Part shown: piece after piece, positions 62,128 through 64,000 of the stretch
How positions within the stretch are numbered: position 1 is the stretch's first letter
Layout: each line of letters starts with the position of its first letter
Assembly: GCF_000737705.1 (NCBI RefSeq)
Contig: NZ_JPRH01000007.1
Coordinates: 147,208-211,207, forward strand
Length of the DNA: 64,000 nucleotides
Origin: Chryseobacterium soli
Lineage (GTDB): Bacteria > Bacteroidota > Bacteroidia > Flavobacteriales > Weeksellaceae
Direction of reading: 5' to 3'
Position numbers and translations under genes: made by a program
The notes under the pieces: model-generated
What the model saw: the letters and a program-made list of their open reading frames with translations, nothing else
What the model was told of the DNA's origin: nothing
Databases searched by the model: none

Positions 62128-63243
62128 ATGAAATTGTTTAACAAGAATATAATTCTGGCAGCGGCAAGCGTATCGCTGATGAGTTGTACACCAATTTATA
62201 AAAAAATGAACGTAGACAAAGAAACTTACGAAGGTCTTAATGACGGACTTTATGCAAATCTTCAAACGACTAAAGGAAATTTAATCGTTAAATTAGAAGA
62301 CAAGAAGGCACCTGTAACTGTAGCCAACTTTGTTGGTCTTGCAGAAGGGAAAATCGACAACAAAGCTAAGGCTAAGGGAGTTCCTTTTTATGATGGAACG
62401 ATTTTTCACAGAGTAATCAAAGATTTCATGATCCAGGGAGGTGATCCTAAAGGAACTGGAATGGGAGATCCGGGATATAAGTTTGAGGATGAGAGAAACG
62501 ACCTTAAGCATACAGGAAAAGGAATTCTTTCTATGGCCAATTCAGGGCCTAACACGAATGGGTCTCAGTTTTTCATTACAGAAGTAGCAACCCCTTGGTT
62601 AGACGGAAAACATACCATCTTCGGAAAAGTAGTTAAAGGAGAAGATGTAATCGATACGATTGCAAATGTAGAAAAAGGTGCTCAGGATAAACCTAAAACA
62701 GATATCGTTTTAGAAAAAGTATCTGTTTTCAGCAAAGGAGACGAGTATAAGCACTATGATGCCGCAAAAACTTTCAGTGAAGGAAAAGCGAAAATCGCAG
62801 AAAACAATAAAGCTTTTATTGCTAAAGAAGAAGCTGACAGAAAGAAAAAAGAAGAGGAGTTCAAAGCTAACCAGGAAAAAATGGTAGAGAACTTTAAAGC
62901 TGGAATGCAGAAAACTGAATCCGGTTTATATTACAAGATAACGAAAACTACGGATGGAAAAGCTCCAAAATCCGGAGATAATGTTTCTGTACATTACGCA
63001 GGAAAGCTGATCGACGGTACTGAATTCGATTCTTCATTCAAAAGAAATGAGCCGATCGATATTCCAATCGGTATGGGAAGAGTAATCAAGGGATGGGATG
63101 AAGGAATCCTATTGTTAAAAGAAGGTGAAACAGCTACTTTATTGATTCCGCCAGCAATGGGTTACGGAGAAAGAGGAGCAGGAGGAGTGATCCCGCCAAA
63201 TGCATGGTTAATTTTCGATGTTGAGCTTGTGAAAGTAAAGTAA
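62128..63243 (+). CDS. Double PPIase lipoprotein: cyclophilin fused to FKBP
   Basis: The 371-residue lipoprotein (LMSC, Cys20) carries two isomerase domains. The first is a cyclophilin (about 40-205) with FHRVIKDFMIQGGDP and GSQFFITE. A charged coiled linker (about 215-265, KEEADRKKKEEEFKAN) leads to an FKBP (about 275-371) with VSVHYAGKLIDGTEFDSSF, VIKGWDEGI and AMGYGERGAGG. Fusion of the two classes on one lipoprotein is typical of Bacteroidota. It should help fold exported proteins in the periplasm. The start directly follows the GldI-like stop. Confidence 0.93.
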   Translation: MKLFNKNIILAAASVSLMSCTPIYKKMNVDKETYEGLNDGLYANLQTTKGNLIVKLEDKKAPVTVANFVGLAEGKIDNKAKAKGVPFYDGTIFHRVIKDFMIQGGDPKGTGMGDPGYKFEDERNDLKHTGKGILSMANSGPNTNGSQFFITEVATPWLDGKHTIFGKVVKGEDVIDTIANVEKGAQDKPKTDIVLEKVSVFSKGDEYKHYDAAKTFSEGKAKIAENNKAFIAKEEADRKKKEEEFKANQEKMVENFKAGMQKTESGLYYKITKTTDGKAPKSGDNVSVHYAGKLIDGTEFDSSFKRNEPIDIPIGMGRVIKGWDEGILLLKEGETATLLIPPAMGYGERGAGGVIPPNAWLIFDVELVKVK

Positions 63244-63267
63244 TCAAAAATTTTATGATATTGAAAG

Positions 63268-63290
63268 CCGCCCCAAAAGGGCGGTTTTTT
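63268..63290 (+). terminator. Rho-independent terminator after the double PPIase
   Basis: CCGCCC (63268-63273) and GGGCGG (63279-63284) pair around CAAAA, then TTTTTT. It lies 25 bases after the stop. Confidence 0.9.
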
Positions 63291-63292
63291 CA

Positions 63293-63323
63293 TTGCTGGA
63301 AAGAATGCTTTTTTATAGTTTTG
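63293..63323 (+). promoter_or_regulatory. Promoter of the last gene
   Basis: TTG at 63293-63295, a 20-base spacer and TAGTTTTG at 63316-63323 match the flavobacterial consensus. The first good ATG is 63338 or 63341. Confidence 0.65.
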
Positions 63324-63340
63324 TGAATAAAATATACATG

Positions 63341-63916
63341 ATGAGAACCAACCCACTTATATTTCTATTCGCTCTGTTGTCGTTGGTGACTTTTGCACAG
63401 ACCAAGGCAAATCCCGACGATGCAGCAATAAAAAAATCACTTACCTATTTTGTAAACAGTATTAAATCTAAACAGATCGATCTGGCAGTAAACTGTATCT
63501 ATCCAAAATTCTTCACCATAGTTTCAAAAGAGAAGATGATGCAGATTTTGAATATGACGTACAACAATCCGTTTATGAAAATTGACGTGCAGAATTTACA
63601 GTTTGAGAATATTGAAAAGCCAGAACTCATTAAGGGTGAATATTTTTCCATTACCAATTATTTTCTTAAACTGAAATGTAATGTTGGCTCATTGAATGAC
63701 GATATAAAAAAGAAAATAAATAGTGCTTTAAAAGCAAAATACGGTAAGAATAATGTAAAATATTTAGCAAACGAAGGTTCATATCTCATCAACGCAAATA
63801 TGAAAGCTTGTGCCGTTTCAAAAGATAAAAAATACTGGAAATTTGTTATTCTTGAAAAGGAATATAAACCTCAATTGGTAAAAGTATTGCCGAAGAAAGT
63901 TCTGGATAAATTTTAG
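63341..63916 (+). CDS. Exported hypothetical protein
   Basis: The 191-residue protein has a signal peptide (about 1-19, ending TFAQ) and no recognised domain. It is rich in Lys and aromatic residues, with a helical N-terminal part (DDAAIKKSLTYFVNSIKSKQ) and a beta-rich middle. The repeated KK pairs and the C-terminal LPKKVLDKF give a basic protein. It has its own promoter and terminator-bounded unit. ATG 63338 adds one residue. A role in the periplasm or secretion is all that can be said. Confidence 0.7.
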   Translation: MRTNPLIFLFALLSLVTFAQTKANPDDAAIKKSLTYFVNSIKSKQIDLAVNCIYPKFFTIVSKEKMMQILNMTYNNPFMKIDVQNLQFENIEKPELIKGEYFSITNYFLKLKCNVGSLNDDIKKKINSALKAKYGKNNVKYLANEGSYLINANMKACAVSKDKKYWKFVILEKEYKPQLVKVLPKKVLDKF

Positions 63917-63933
63917 AAGTTTATTTTTAAGGT

Positions 63934-64000
63934 AATTATATACAATTTTACATTAACCATGTTATCTTATTATTATGACTCTGTCATTCTGAATGTAACG
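63934..64000 (+). repeat. MITE-like dispersed repeat, copy C (cut by window edge)
   Basis: The left end TATATACAATTTTACAT and the internal CTGTCATTCTGAATGTAACG match the copies at 18081 and 56312, in the same orientation as the first. The rest lies beyond the window. Confidence 0.75.

Noticed and set aside
1..64000. tRNA or rRNA genes
   Set aside because: No cloverleaf-like sequences with TTCGANTC-type T arms and no rRNA-like conserved blocks were recognised by reading; a dedicated scan was not possible.

Overview
The window comes from a flavobacterium, most likely Chryseobacterium or a close relative. The DNA is AT-rich. Promoters carry the Bacteroidota -7 box TAnnTTTG (for example at 46623, 50366, 53200, 60312) rather than Shine-Dalgarno-led leaders. 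There are SusC/SusD pairs, many lipoproteins, a GldI-like isomerase and a Nudix-type sugar regulator. I assigned this from gene content and style, not from a database search.

Region 1 (about 1.6-29.5 kb) is a near-complete glucuronoxylan utilisation locus, all on the + strand. It holds a Nudix-like regulator, xylulokinase, xylose isomerase, a SusC/SusD pair, mannonate dehydratase with an SDR oxidoreductase, and a hexuronate MFS transporter. It continues with GH43, GH115, aldose epimerase, a GH35-like enzyme, a CE20-like acetylesterase, a GPH symporter, a GH10 xylanase, cytosolic GH43_1-type xylosidase and GH67. Surface enzymes debranch and cut xylan, SusCD imports oligomers, periplasmic enzymes remove glucuronate and acetate, and cytosolic enzymes feed xylose and glucuronate to central metabolism. 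Glucuronate isomerase, KDG kinase and KDPG aldolase are not in the window. Three strong hairpins split the cluster into transcriptional segments.

Region 2 (29.6-46.2 kb) holds a HAD phosphatase, a minus-strand phytase with its TonB receptor (frameshifted as given), and several transporters and regulators. A 47-bp sequence is duplicated upstream of two minus-strand genes, a reductase and an MFS transporter that lies next to a membrane-bound AraC regulator.

Region 3 (46.6-64 kb) is mostly housekeeping: an alpha-oxoamine synthase with TetR, dnaX, DAHP synthase/chorismate mutase, rsgA, ndk, rpe, an M42 peptidase, mnmD, ilvE and two PPIases. Three things stand out. dnaX has an A10 run that ends one frame right after domain III, while the other frame continues into a tau-like tail, which looks like programmed slippage. 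A 40-codon leader ORF with 16 Phe/Tyr/Trp codons precedes the aromatic-pathway gene and looks like an attenuator. A two-gene cassette at 54.2-55.5 kb pairs a secreted Lys-rich peptide ending in CPACGMG with a DUF692/MNIO enzyme and looks like a metallo-RiPP pathway.

Intergenic space also carries a MITE-like repeat (three copies), a perfect 62-bp tandem repeat and several decayed flavobacterial repeat families.
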